Origin: Hirudo medicinalis
Lineage: Eukaryota; Annelida; Clitellata; Hirudinida; Hirudinidae
NCBI GenBank assembly: GCA_011800805.1
Contig: MPNW01000122.1
Coordinates: 160,386-224,385, forward strand
Length of the DNA stretch: 64,000 nucleotides
Direction of reading: 5' to 3'
Shown: in pieces, positions 12,748 to 22,609 of the stretch
Layout: each line of letters begins with the position of its first letter
How positions within the stretch are numbered: the first letter of the stretch is position 1
Notes under the pieces: generated by a model
What the model was told of the DNA's origin: nothing
Seen by the model: only the letters and a program-made list of their open reading frames with translations
Database searches by the model: none
Position numbers and translations under genes: made by a program

Positions 12748-13102
12748 GAAGAGAACTCCTCACTCCTCCCGTCATCTCCTCCCGTCATCTCCTGACCGTC
12801 ATCTCCTGACCGTCATCTCCTCCCGTCATCTCCTGACCGTCATCTCCTCCCGTCATCTCCTGACCGTCATCTCCTGACCGTCATCTCCTGACCGTCATCT
12901 CCTGACNGTCCTCTTCTATCCGTCATCTCCTGACCGTCATCTCCTGACCGTCATCTCCTGACCGTCATCTCCTGACCGTCATCTCCTGACCGTCATCTCC
13001 TGACCGTCATCTCCTGACCGTCATCTCCTCCCGTCATCTCCTCCCGTCATCTCCTGACCTCACCTCCTGACCTCACCTCCTGACCTCACCTCCTGACCTC
13101 AA
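12748..13102. repeat. Minisatellite, 13-14 bp unit, with an assembly N
   Basis: Roughly 20 or more tandem copies of CCGTCATCTCCTGA (14 bp) alternate with a 13-bp variant CCCGTCATCTCCT. The last four units at about 13056-13100 shift to a CTCACCTCCTGAC form. A single undetermined base lies inside the array (12907) next to a divergent unit (TCCTCTTCTATCC), so the copy number in the assembly may be unreliable. Confidence 0.97.
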
Positions 13103-13516
13103 AATTACGTGCTGCAAAAATTACGACTGATATTTTTTATTGCAAAAAAAAAATAAAATTTCCAAAGTGGACAGGTTTTCAACTGTTTTGATGGAGAGGA
13201 TTTTCCACTTATGCTCACAAATCATTCCAGGGGGCGCCACATAAATGGTGGACTTCACGTGGCGTGGATCTGATTGACATGAAAAAAAAAACACAAAATG
13301 TGCATTTCTTTTTCTTAAAATATTTGGAATCAAAATAACTTGCAGTTAATTATGACAAACACATCGGTAATATAATAGTAGCACAAAATATTAACAACAA
13401 CAGCAACAACAACAACAATAATAATAGCAGCACACCATGAGGATGTTCCAAACAATGTTACGAAAGTTCAGATGAAATATTTATCGGGATAAGGGGAGGA
13501 GAAGATAGTAATAAAT

Positions 13517-13720
13517 ATCATGATGGTTATGATGATTGTGATGACGATGACGATGATGATGATGATGATGATTATGATGATTATGATGATGATGATGATG
13601 ATGATGACGACGATGATGACGATGATGATGTTGATGACGACGAAAACGACGACGTTGATGATGAAGCTGATCATGATGGTGATGATAACGACGACGACAA
13701 TGACGATTGTAATCATGACG
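13517..13720. repeat. (GAT)n/(GAC)n microsatellite
   Basis: Long GAT array with GAC, GTT and TTA interruptions. Open poly-His, poly-Ile and poly-Met frames over it are artefacts. Confidence 0.95.
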
Positions 13721-13861
13721 GTTAAAACTATTCAAACCAAAAGCGAACTTTTCCAAATATTGAAGGGCTCAGATTAAAATAATTATTTTGACTTATTTAA
13801 ATGCACTCACGTCCTTTCAAAAGTCTTTGGAAGAGGAAAAATGAACCGAATTGTTGCATTT

Positions 13862-13926
13862 GTCATTATCATCATCATCATCGTCATCGTCATCATCATC
13901 ATCATCATTATTATTATTATTATTTT
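13862..13926. repeat. (ATC)n-(ATT)n microsatellite
   Basis: CAT/CGT triplets run into ATT triplets. Confidence 0.9.
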
Positions 13927-14084
13927 ATTCATTCAACTCAACCGCAACGTCTGGAAAGTCAATGACGCCAGATCTCACCAAGAGTCCACAGGCAACCAAA
14001 ATAACAATAATTTCAACTTAAATCTAAAAAGTAAAGTCGAATAAAAATCAATCATTCTTGTTTAACTGAAATTTCAATGTCATC

Positions 14085-17045
14085 CTAGAATGTTTCTAAG
14101 TATGTGCGCTGTTCCATTTAATGCAATCTTCTGCACCTCTTACTGGCTCGGTTTTCCTGGTATCATCTCCAACTCTTTCCTCCAGTTTTCTTCAATAGTT
14201 CATTGATGCCCCGCGATAACTGATGTTGTTTTTACTTCACTTTTCCACATTCTGCTGACCTCAATTTGCAAATCTTTATATTTAAGAATTTGTTCATTTA
14301 GTTTTTCACAACATTTTGATCGTCAGGTATGGAAATTTCGATCAGCAGACAATAATTTTCTTTTCTGTCCGAAAATATGTTGTCCGGTCTATCAGCAGGA
14401 ATTGTTGTCTGTGAGTACTCCTTGGTCCCACATGAGAGTGATTTCACCGGCACTCACCACAGGCTCAGGTTTGTGTAAATAATATTTTTCAGTTACTGGA
14501 ACATCGAAACTCATAAATATTTTCCAATGGATGTAAGCAGCAACTTTATTATGTCTTTCAGTATATTCTGTTGGAGCAAGCATCTGACATCCAGCAATTA
14601 TGTGTCCCACGTGTTCTTCCGATCTATGGCACAATCTGCATGTGCTGCTCACATCTTGCTTCAATATGTGTTTTTGGTAATATCTTGTTTTCAATACCTG
14701 ATCCTGCGCCGCTGTAATTAAGCTCTCAGTCTCCCCTTTCAATCCACTGCGATTGAGCCATGAAACTGTCATTTCTTTAATAATTCCTGCCTTTTCCATA
14801 TTCCTCAGGAACTTTCTAAGCAGGGGGTTTCTCTTTAGCCCTTCCAATTTTCCCACTTGCACCCTTTTTGTTAATACATCGGCCATTTTCATTCCAATAT
14901 TCTTTTTCAGCACGTATTTATTTTGAATTTTGCTTGCTCCTTTCAAGAGTGGGTATTTTTTCTTGAGACTGTCTTTCAATTTTACTATTTGGATTAATCT
15001 ACTATTTTCTGATTCGATATATTCTGATAGTTCCAGTATAGCCTGATGATATACTGGCCAAAACTCAAGTAACCCTCCACCGCCATTCTTTCTTTTAACA
15101 TACAACCTTTGCACGTCAGCTCTTGGGTGGTGCATTCCGTTGATGGTCAGAATGTTTTTTGTCTTTCTGTCGATTTTCTCAATCTCCGACTTTAGCCATT
15201 GGATTATTCCGAAGCCATAAGTGAGGACTGGTATTGCCAAACCTTTAATGCCCATGATTTTGTTCTTTGTGTTGAATTGGGTTGTCAATATTGTTCTTAT
15301 TTGTCGTTAATAATCTTTTTTGCATTTTCTTTCATGACCTTGTTGTTTACACCATTTTTTTCTTCCATCCCAAGATATTTACAGAATTCATCTATTTCGA
15401 GTGATCTAATTTGATGGGAATCTGTGAGCTGAATATTCTTTCCTTGCCTTATCTCAACTGTAGCGCATTTTTCTATTCCAAACTCCATTTGAATGTTTTT
15501 GCTAAATTTTTCAATAATTCTCAAGTTTGTTTTCATATGTTCATGATTTGCAGCAAATAACTTCAAATCGTCCACATACAACATGGCTTATCTGCTCGTG
15601 AATAATGTAACCATTTTCCTTTTTCCTCAGAGCGTTTGATAACGGTATCAATGTCATGCAGAATGGCAATGGTGACAAAGAGTCTCCATGAAACATTTCT
15701 CGTTTAATAAAAATGGCCCCTGTTTTTAAACATCCATCTCCACTTATCAGAATCATTGTGGTCTTCCATTTAAACATTGGGCATTCAATGAAATTTCTGA
15801 CAACTTCTTTAATTTTGTAGGTCTCCAGCATTTGCTTAATCAATGAGTGGGGAATGCTGTCAAACGCTTTTTTATAGTCTATCCAAATAAAGTACAGATC
15901 TTTTTTGAATTTCTTTGCATGCTGCATCACCATCTGACTAATAAGTAACTGATCTTTGCATCCTCTACTTTTCTTTCTGCATCCTTTCTGCTCTTCTGGC
16001 AAGATGTTATTCTGAAGATGGAAATAAATCCTTTTCGATATCAATGCAGTCAAGATTTTGTACATTAATGGTAAACATGTTATCGGTCTGTAATTCTTCG
16101 GTTAAGTATCTTGTGGGCTTATCTTTTTGGCAGCAAATAAGTAATTCCTTTTTGTCAACCATTCAGGTATATTAATTGGATGTTCCATTATTTCATTATA
16201 ACCAAGGATCAACTGATCATGAAGTGACACCAAATATTTTAACCAAAAGTAGTGTGTCTTGTCTAATCCAGGAAACCTCCAATTCTGTAAGAATTTAATT
16301 GTTTTTTAAGTTCCACTTCTTGAAATTCTCTCTATTCATTGCTTAGCAAATTTACTTGGGCTATTTCTTCTTCTTGAATCCATTCTGCTTTATCTTACTT
16401 CTTTTTCCAATATTTTCTTCCATAATTTTTTATCTTCAATAGGGTCTGGCTTTTTTCTTACTTCAATCTTTATTGATTTCTCTGTAAAAAAATTTTTTAT
16501 CATCTATGAACAGTTTGTTTTGTTGGAATTGGGAACTGTGTTTACTGTATCTGCTTAATCTTTGTGCCTTGGCTTGCAATTTCATTGTTACATTATTCTC
16601 AAGTTCGTCAATTTGTTTCAGGCTCATGGCCGACTTTTCACGTATGACCATCATCTTGTTTTGGACTTTTTGGCTGGCGTTCCCTTTATTAAATTGCTTT
16701 ATTATGGCCATTTCTTTTCTGTACTTGTTTAATTTGATTTTCCATTTTGGTACTTCGAATCGATGTCCACCATTTCTAGTTTAATGTCTCTCCTTCTACA
16801 ATCACAGCCTCAGTCACGTAAATCCATACATTGACTTCAGTTAGATCTAATGTGATGTTCGTGGTAATATTAATCAGTGCCTTGTTCTTGCCTTGTTTGA
16901 CAATTCCATCTCCTTGGAAACTAGTTTTATATTTTTTATTTTATTTAACGTCTTCCTTTCTTCTTGCTTCATTGAATTTCACAATGATTTTCTTCTCCAT
17001 GTTTTTGATGTCTTCTGCCTCTGTCTTTTCCTTTTCTGAGCTATT
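14085..17045 (-). mobile_element. Non-LTR retrotransposon, decayed, reverse transcriptase with C-terminal CCHC
   Basis: On the minus strand, pieces in three frames line up as one retrotransposon ORF. In order: an N-terminal Lys/Glu-rich region (about 17040-16460); WLTKRNYLFAAKK and PKNYRPITC (about 16150-16080); the RT core MYKILTALISKR, IDYKKAFDSIPHSLI and GDSLSPL (16065-15620); the catalytic YVDDLKLFAA (about 15580-15555); then IKGLAIPVLTYGFGIIQW (15250-15200); and a C-terminal zinc knuckle CRLCHRSEEHVGHIIAGC with the following YTERHNKVAAYIHW (about 14680-14520). Beyond the stop near 14392 the homology continues, with frame breaks, through CLLIEISIPDDQNV and IALNGTAHIL to about 14090. Frameshifts near 15585 and 15290 and in-frame stops (for example near 16100) show that it is dead. 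The layout (RT then CCHC, no obvious apurinic endonuclease) suggests an R2/NeSL-like clade, but that is inference. Confidence 0.85.
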
Positions 17046-17092
17046 TATTATTATTATCGTCATTGTTGTTATTATTATTATTAAAGTTTTTT
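17042..17092. repeat. (ATT)n microsatellite at retrotransposon 5' side
   Basis: Short interrupted ATT/GTT array directly beyond the upstream limit of the minus-strand retrotransposon. Confidence 0.7.
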
Positions 17093-17099
17093 AATCCAA

Positions 17100-18090
17100 T
17101 TTTTTTTTCGTGATTAATATTACATCATCATAAGAGCTACGTAATAATTAAACATCAGTCGTTACTAGTTAAAGGTGACATCATCCTATGTTAGGTCAAT
17201 TTGGTAATGGAAAAGCAAAAATTAAAGGAAAAGCAAAAGTCATGATTGTAATACTTAGTATTGCAAAGCCTCAAAAACTTTCCGTGTCCCTGGACACTTA
17301 TGCCCCTGCCCTCCCCCCTCTCGGCGACCCTGACTAATAGTTGCTGTTGTTTGAAGTGGTGCCGCAATGCTGTGATTGCTACTTCTTCCAGGAAAGGATG
17401 TCCCTCTCCAATTAGTTTTGGAGAACATTTACGGAATGGCTTCCGAAATTGCGTTTTTGAATAAAATAAATCTATTATTACTGTTATCATTATTAATAAT
17501 AAATTATTATTAATAATTTATTTAATAAAATGCAAGAACACCAAACACAATTGTCGATAAACCGATTACGTTCATTGAAGTCAAATTATTTTTATTAAAT
17601 CGAGTTTTATTGACTGGCTTTTAATCCGGGATATTCAATATGTTTCTATTCACAAAGGACATTTTACAACGCCCTTGAACAATGTCAACCTCATGTCAAC
17701 GCTACGTGTGCTACGTGTTTCAATAAACATTGGATAAAATGCCGAAATAGAGAGGCTGAGTGGTTATACCAACGCTGTGAGAGTCTAAATTATAGGAATT
17801 TTGTAGAGAAAAATAAAAGAGTAACGAAGATGGTTGGAAATGAGCTACGTATAAAAATTATTAAGATTCACTTCAAAGTAGTTTTTGCTCACGAACTCAC
17901 GACATGTTTTGAAGAAGCATTCACAAGTTCTCAAATAAGGCGTGACATAATTTGAAAAACAAATCGTCAAATGAAGACTGCGAAAATGCATCCACAGGGA
18001 CTTTATGAATTATACTAATGTAATTATTCATTGTAGTAACTGTTTAATAACTTATCCTTACGAATTACTAGCTTTTTTAAACCGACTGCA
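17100..18090. other. Intergenic, no gene seen
   Basis: The open frame at 17191-17490 has no domain and a fully open frame opposite it (17261-17464). GAGAGGCTGAGTGGTTATACC at about 17751-17771 resembles a tRNA A box but has no matching B box or stem. Confidence 0.45.
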
Positions 18091-18094
18091 CACG

Positions 18095-18440
18095 ATAAAT
18101 TCAGCCAGCTGCTTTCCCTCAAAGAACTGGGCGATTAGGATGGTACTCCCGCAACGGGACTCGAACCCGTGCCGCCATCGAGAGAGGCGAGGTCTCAGAC
18201 ATTAGATCATGCGGGAGCACAATGCTCCTTGCTTTCAGTAGCTCTCGAGTTTAAAGCTGATATGCGATTTAGGAAAAGGTGAAAGTTGGAAAAATTGAAA
18301 GCTAAAAAAGCAGTCAAAAATTGAAAATAGCACAGTTGATCTACGAATGTCATAGAGTGTGCAAATTTCAAGTCGCTACCCTTCACCGTTTGTGAGGAGC
18401 TCATGGGACAGACAAACATACACATGTATTTTCTGTTTTA
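18095..18440 (-). repeat. tRNA(Glu)-like repeat family D, copy 1
   Basis: Minus-strand 18218-18140 can be folded as a tRNA: a 7-8 bp acceptor stem (CTCCCGCA with TGCGGGAG), a weak D arm around ATGATCTAATG, an anticodon arm with loop CTCTCGA (anticodon CTC, Glu) and a perfect 5-bp T arm ACGGG-TTCGAGT-CCCGT containing a consensus B box. No functional claim is made. The flanks on both sides (TTTCCTCAAAGAACTGGGCG and GCTTTCAGTAGCTCTCGAG, then a body to about 18430) recur with the tRNA-like part at 61985-62290, so it is a dispersed repeat, not a stand-alone tRNA gene. The D stem has a mismatch. Confidence 0.75.
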
Positions 18441-18984
18441 TATTATAGCTACTAAAAGTTGATTATATAATTAGCCATTTTAAGCTCCAAAGTCACAAGG
18501 CCAAATATTTCATAATCATTTGAAAGTTTGTTCAACTTTAGACACCGATGGTTATTCTAAGCCTTCAGTGAGTATTTTTTTATTGAGAACTTAATTGTAA
18601 GCTGCGAACTAATTCGGATAAGTGTTCGAATCCAAAGCTTCGGTGAGCTTCATCGAAAAATTCTTGAAACTTTCAATTTCTCTTCATTTATTGTTGCTGA
18701 TTTTTTTTAAAGTTGCATTCACCGGTGTCCCCAAACATTACATTTAACTTATCAGAACTAAGCACTATCCCTTAGCTTAAGGGTGGGTAAACTAGGACCC
18801 TTGAAAGAGTTTTATGCGAGCTGAGGACGCGATTGGCCCATGCATCATTTCGGGGCAAGTTTTAAATTTAAAGACATAAAGTAAGATAATGTGAAATGTC
18901 GATTGTGAAACGCATTATTCATTAAAGAGGACATAAGTAAATTATTATTCAATAATTAATATTTTATAATTATTAAATTTAAGC

Positions 18985-19140
18985 AGTTTTCCAACAGTCG
19001 TAACGTGTCTTGTTCGCAACCCACCCTGCAACGCCAGGGATCGCCTTCGGGTAGGGGCGCTACGTAAATAGTAGATCGATTAAAAAGTGCCTTCACATCA
19101 TGTTCGGATATATAAGGCTCTCAAAAGATCGGATAAATGC
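18985..19140 (+). repeat. SINE family A copy
   Basis: It starts in the head end (CAACAGTCGTAACGTGTC), then GTTCGCAACCCACCCTGCAA, CGCCAGGGATCGCC, TAGGGGCGCTACGTAAATAG, TAGATCGATTAAAAAGTGCC and ends AAAAGATCGGATAAATGC. The 5' half of the tRNA-like head is missing. Confidence 0.85.
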
Positions 19141-19960
19141 AAAATAAAAGTACAAGATAAAAAGACACCCCAAACACAACTATTTCGCTCACAATCTGTC
19201 ACATAAGGCCGTCCGATGATGTAATGCAGGTGTTAATGCTAGCAATTTCAAATTTCTTTTCATATCGATTCAGCACCTGGGATTATTTAATTAATTGCAA
19301 GTTGTAAGTGAACAGTTAATATCTGTGATCAACGCATTACCTTTTTACTTGTCATAATCTACTAAGAAACTCCTACCACGGAGCGTACCGACAGGGAATC
19401 ATCAGAGGAGTGTACCGTCACCGAACATTTCGGCCCAAACTCCTTACGTTCTCGGGGGGTGGGCCACACCCGTTTGATCAGGCGGGTGTCCTTGTCGGTA
19501 ATTACCCTACGTTACCCATCTTCTGAACATCACCCATTATGTGGTTATCGACTAAAGACTCGTGGCGACCTTTACACATCGACACCATATAATGCAAACT
19601 GAGCGTTATAATTTCTTTAAAGCGGTCGCCTTCACTTTGAAAATTACGCTCACCGGCCGCGAGCATATGTCGCATCAAACGTTCATTCGCGTTCTACGTC
19701 CTTTGCCAATTCGCGCGCCATCAAATAATCAAAGCTAAACTGTTTGTGAAAAACATTTGCTGATTAAAAGAGGATAATGATTTCTTCTTCACTTAATTTC
19801 CCGCCAGAGGTTATGAGTGCATCGAAGCCCCTGGTCCGAAAACTTTGTCCACCCATCAGATATTTCAAACATTATTTATAACATTACATCCTCTCTGCTC
19901 TGCTTACCTTCGGAGGCCGAGATTATCGAAATTTATCGAAGTCAATTTATTAGACAACCT
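19141..19960. other. Intergenic with a GC-richer patch
   Basis: A GC-richer stretch at about 19370-19720 includes inverted words (CACACCCGTTTGATC next to GGCGGGTGTCC) but no coding region, domain or known repeat. I cannot identify it. Confidence 0.4.
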
Positions 19961-19964
19961 TATG

Positions 19965-20087
19965 ACCATGACAGCCATCTTATTCAAACGAGAGGACATC
20001 TTGTTGCTGGAAGGAGTTGTCGATTGGACAGATTTTGGAACGCAGACGTTGAGGTACAGGCAGGGAGGCGTCAAGGGATTCCACAAC
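19965..20087 (-). pseudogene. Inverted partial copy of the acetylcholinesterase gene
   Basis: The minus strand of this segment matches the sense strand of the esterase at 22959-23089 nearly base for base over about 115 positions. Shared protein words are MWNPLT, CLYLNV, PKSVQSTTPSSNKMSS and RLNKMAVMV. I count about six differences, all transitions, plus a 9-base deletion that removes the residues around Ser-Glu-Asp while keeping frame. Both ends are abrupt: the copy leaves the gene sequence after MAVMV, just before the oxyanion-hole region. No start, stop or active-site serine is included, so it cannot be functional. It lies about 2.9 kb upstream of the intact gene, in opposite orientation, and next to family C repeat copy 3. 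Confidence 0.9.
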
Positions 20088-20117
20088 TAAGGAGACCCTT
20101 AGACAACGTATCATACT

Positions 20118-20290
20118 AACAGCCGGATTTACCCAAGTGAAGGCCCCATTGCAGTGTGGTGATGGAGGCCCACAAGCCTCTGCGCCGGTCCTGTTGCCCA
20201 CCCCTGACAAGAAAAAAAAAAGGTTTCTTTGATTGGTGGATGCCCCTGCCTTGTGTGCAGTAGCACATCCCGACCATGCCTAAATCCAGA
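20118..20290 (-). repeat. Dispersed repeat family C, copy 3
   Basis: Minus strand: TAGGCATGGTCGGGATGTGC, CATCCACCAATCAAAGAAAC, a T run, CTTGTCAGGGGTGGGCAACA, GCAGAGGCTTGTGGGCCTCC and the end GGGTAAATCCGGC. It is the most complete version of the three and defines the 3' end together with copy 2. It starts about 30 bases from the esterase scrap. Confidence 0.8.
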
Positions 20291-20299
20291 ACTTTGCTC

Positions 20300-21375
20300 G
20301 ACAATAATACAAAACGCAATAAGTCAAAATTCAATTATTGTTTGCCAGCACAAAAAATAGTCATTAAAATGGGGTCATTAAGTTCCGTGGTTTGGTCCGA
20401 TTATCCAAAGAAAATATTAATAATTGTAATAATTTTTTTACTTTAACTGGAATAAAATTAACTTCAACAAAATAAAATCATTGGATGGCATCAGAAAAAA
20501 ATTAATGAATAACATAACAAAGAAATCGTCTTTTGGTAGTGAGAACAGCATGAACAGCATCTCATCAATTATTAGTCTTATCAAAAACATTAAAAAGCAG
20601 AAAGTTTAATATAAAACGAAATGGCGGAAAATGTCTGACAAGGAATTTTCATAATTATACTGTGACTTTTATCATTCGTTCTGGAACAATTTTCGTGAAT
20701 GAAAACAAAGAAAGGAATTAGACTAGCATTTTGTCGAGAATAATATTAGATTTATAAGATTTTATTTAATTTTATACTTTGTAATGTTAATGATGATCCT
20801 TATTCGCTTGAGATCAAACTCCAAAGGCAGAATTACTTGAGTATTGGAGAGCAATTAAATTGAAAATTGTCTTATTCATCTAAGTTCAGTTTTTCCAGCA
20901 ATCTCTCTTTATGTTTCAAAAAATAAATACGAAAATATCAATAAACAAAATGCTGTTCTGATCAATGATATTAATATCAGAAGATATTTATAAATATAAT
21001 TATAAATATTCAGTTTAAATTATTCGAGATTCATAATATGCATATGCGATGGAATTTGAAAATTTTCAAAATCATTTCCAACTTTGGATAAGGAACATCA
21101 TGACTGTACATCTCTCATCAGATTGAAATTCTGCTTTAGCGAAATATTTGATTTTAATTCCTGTTGATAACTTTTTATTTCAAATTCTGAAAAAGTCTTT
21201 TTTTAAATTTTCATGACCTTGGTAAATGGCAGAAAATTCATCTTGAAACGATTTTGATAGACATGAGAACCAGTTCTTCAACTGAATATTGTCATTAGGA
21301 GAGTCAAGCTTGACAAATTGCAAATGGCACATTGACAATCTTCAAATTGTTGGTTTCCATCGTGAATATTTAATA
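20300..21375. other. Intergenic, no gene seen
   Basis: AT-rich DNA with no supported features. Confidence 0.5.
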
Positions 21376-21382
21376 AAATTTT

Positions 21383-21475
21383 CATTATTATTATTGTTGT
21401 TGTTGTTGCTGCTGTTGTTGATGTTGTTGTTTGTTGTTGTTGTTGTTATTGTCAGTATCATCATCATCATCATCG

Positions 21476-21506
<31 letters not shown>

Positions 21507-21525
21507 TATTATTATTATTACTGTC
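21383..21525. repeat. Compound TTG/ATC/ATT microsatellite
   Basis: TTG/TTA triplets (21383-21450), CAT triplets (21458-21506) and ATT triplets (21507-21522) follow one another. The overlapping Leu/Ile/Val frame is an artefact. Confidence 0.9.
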
Positions 21526-21529
21526 ATGG

Positions 21530-22605
21530 AAAGCAAATGTAATATAAGAGTTTTAAAAGAACATTTATTTTTTAACAATTTCTTTATTAATACTTCATAT
21601 TTTTATTAAAAAAAAAATACTGCATTTAATATTTAATACGAATTTAAAAAAATATCCTCTTAAAAGCGGATCTTCATTCATATGCTGGCCTCATTTATTT
21701 TTTTTTTATTTTCGTTATTTTCGAAAAAATAAATTTACGAGGTTTATTTCTAGTGTGAAAAAACTCAGTGAAATGGATAGAAAGGGAGGAAAACATTATC
21801 ATTCAAGAAGCCAGCATAGAGAATCTTTTGTTTGAAATTCTAATCTTTTCTTTTCAAAAAATTTCTTCATCTTTTTAAAATTATTCCTTGGAGGGATTTG
21901 ATGGACGAAAGATATTTTGAGAATTCCTTATTTTATTTATGAGGTTATTAAATAAGCGTTTAATCTGCTGAAATGCACTTTAATTGTCGGGAATTGGCAA
22001 TGTAATTGGTAATGAAATGTGGAAACAGATTCGTCCCACTTTGTGAAAAAAAAGAAATTCATTTTTTTGAAAGGTTTTTATTAAAAACTTTTTATGCTTG
22101 AAATCATGTTTGAAATCTGCTTTGAGGAATAATTCTTAGAATCCACATTTAAAATTATGCAGCAATTTATTTAATATTTATTCGCATATTTATGCCTAAT
22201 TGTCTCAAGGGTGTTTTTAAATGTATTTAAATGTTTCTGAGGAAAATTGTGTAAAGTTTAATTTTGAGTAAATAATCTAAATTTAGACAAAACTATTACG
22301 TTAAAGGCAAATAATTTTACTGACATTTGTACAACTTATCCCGCAATTTCATTTAAAAAGTCACAACATACTCAAAGAATTAAACGTAGATATTTAAAGT
22401 CCGATTTGACTCTTAAGAATTTTCTTCGAGCAACTTACAGCAATTAACATATCATCAATCATTAGGTTATTAAAAAATTAATAACCAATTCCAAACTAAT
22501 CCACCAAGCATTTTATTATTCAGGACGAACAACGCAATTTAAGCGACCAGCGGACGATAAAGATGTTTCAGAGGCCCTCGTTTTCACTTTATGCCGTTAT
22601 TTTAG
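21530..22605. other. Upstream region of the esterase gene
   Basis: AT-rich; no exon recognised. The bases just before the esterase start (TTATTTTAGCAAGATG) resemble a splice acceptor, so a non-coding 5' exon further upstream is possible but not identified. Confidence 0.4.
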
Positions 22606-22609
22606 CAAG

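Noticed and set aside
12748..13102. CRISPR-like array
   Set aside because: The units are directly tandem with no spacers and the genome is eukaryotic; it is a minisatellite.
18140..18218. Functional tRNA(Glu) gene on the minus strand
   Set aside because: Stems are good, but the D stem is imperfect and the flanks are repeated at 62 kb, so it is treated as a repeat. A covariance-model score would decide.
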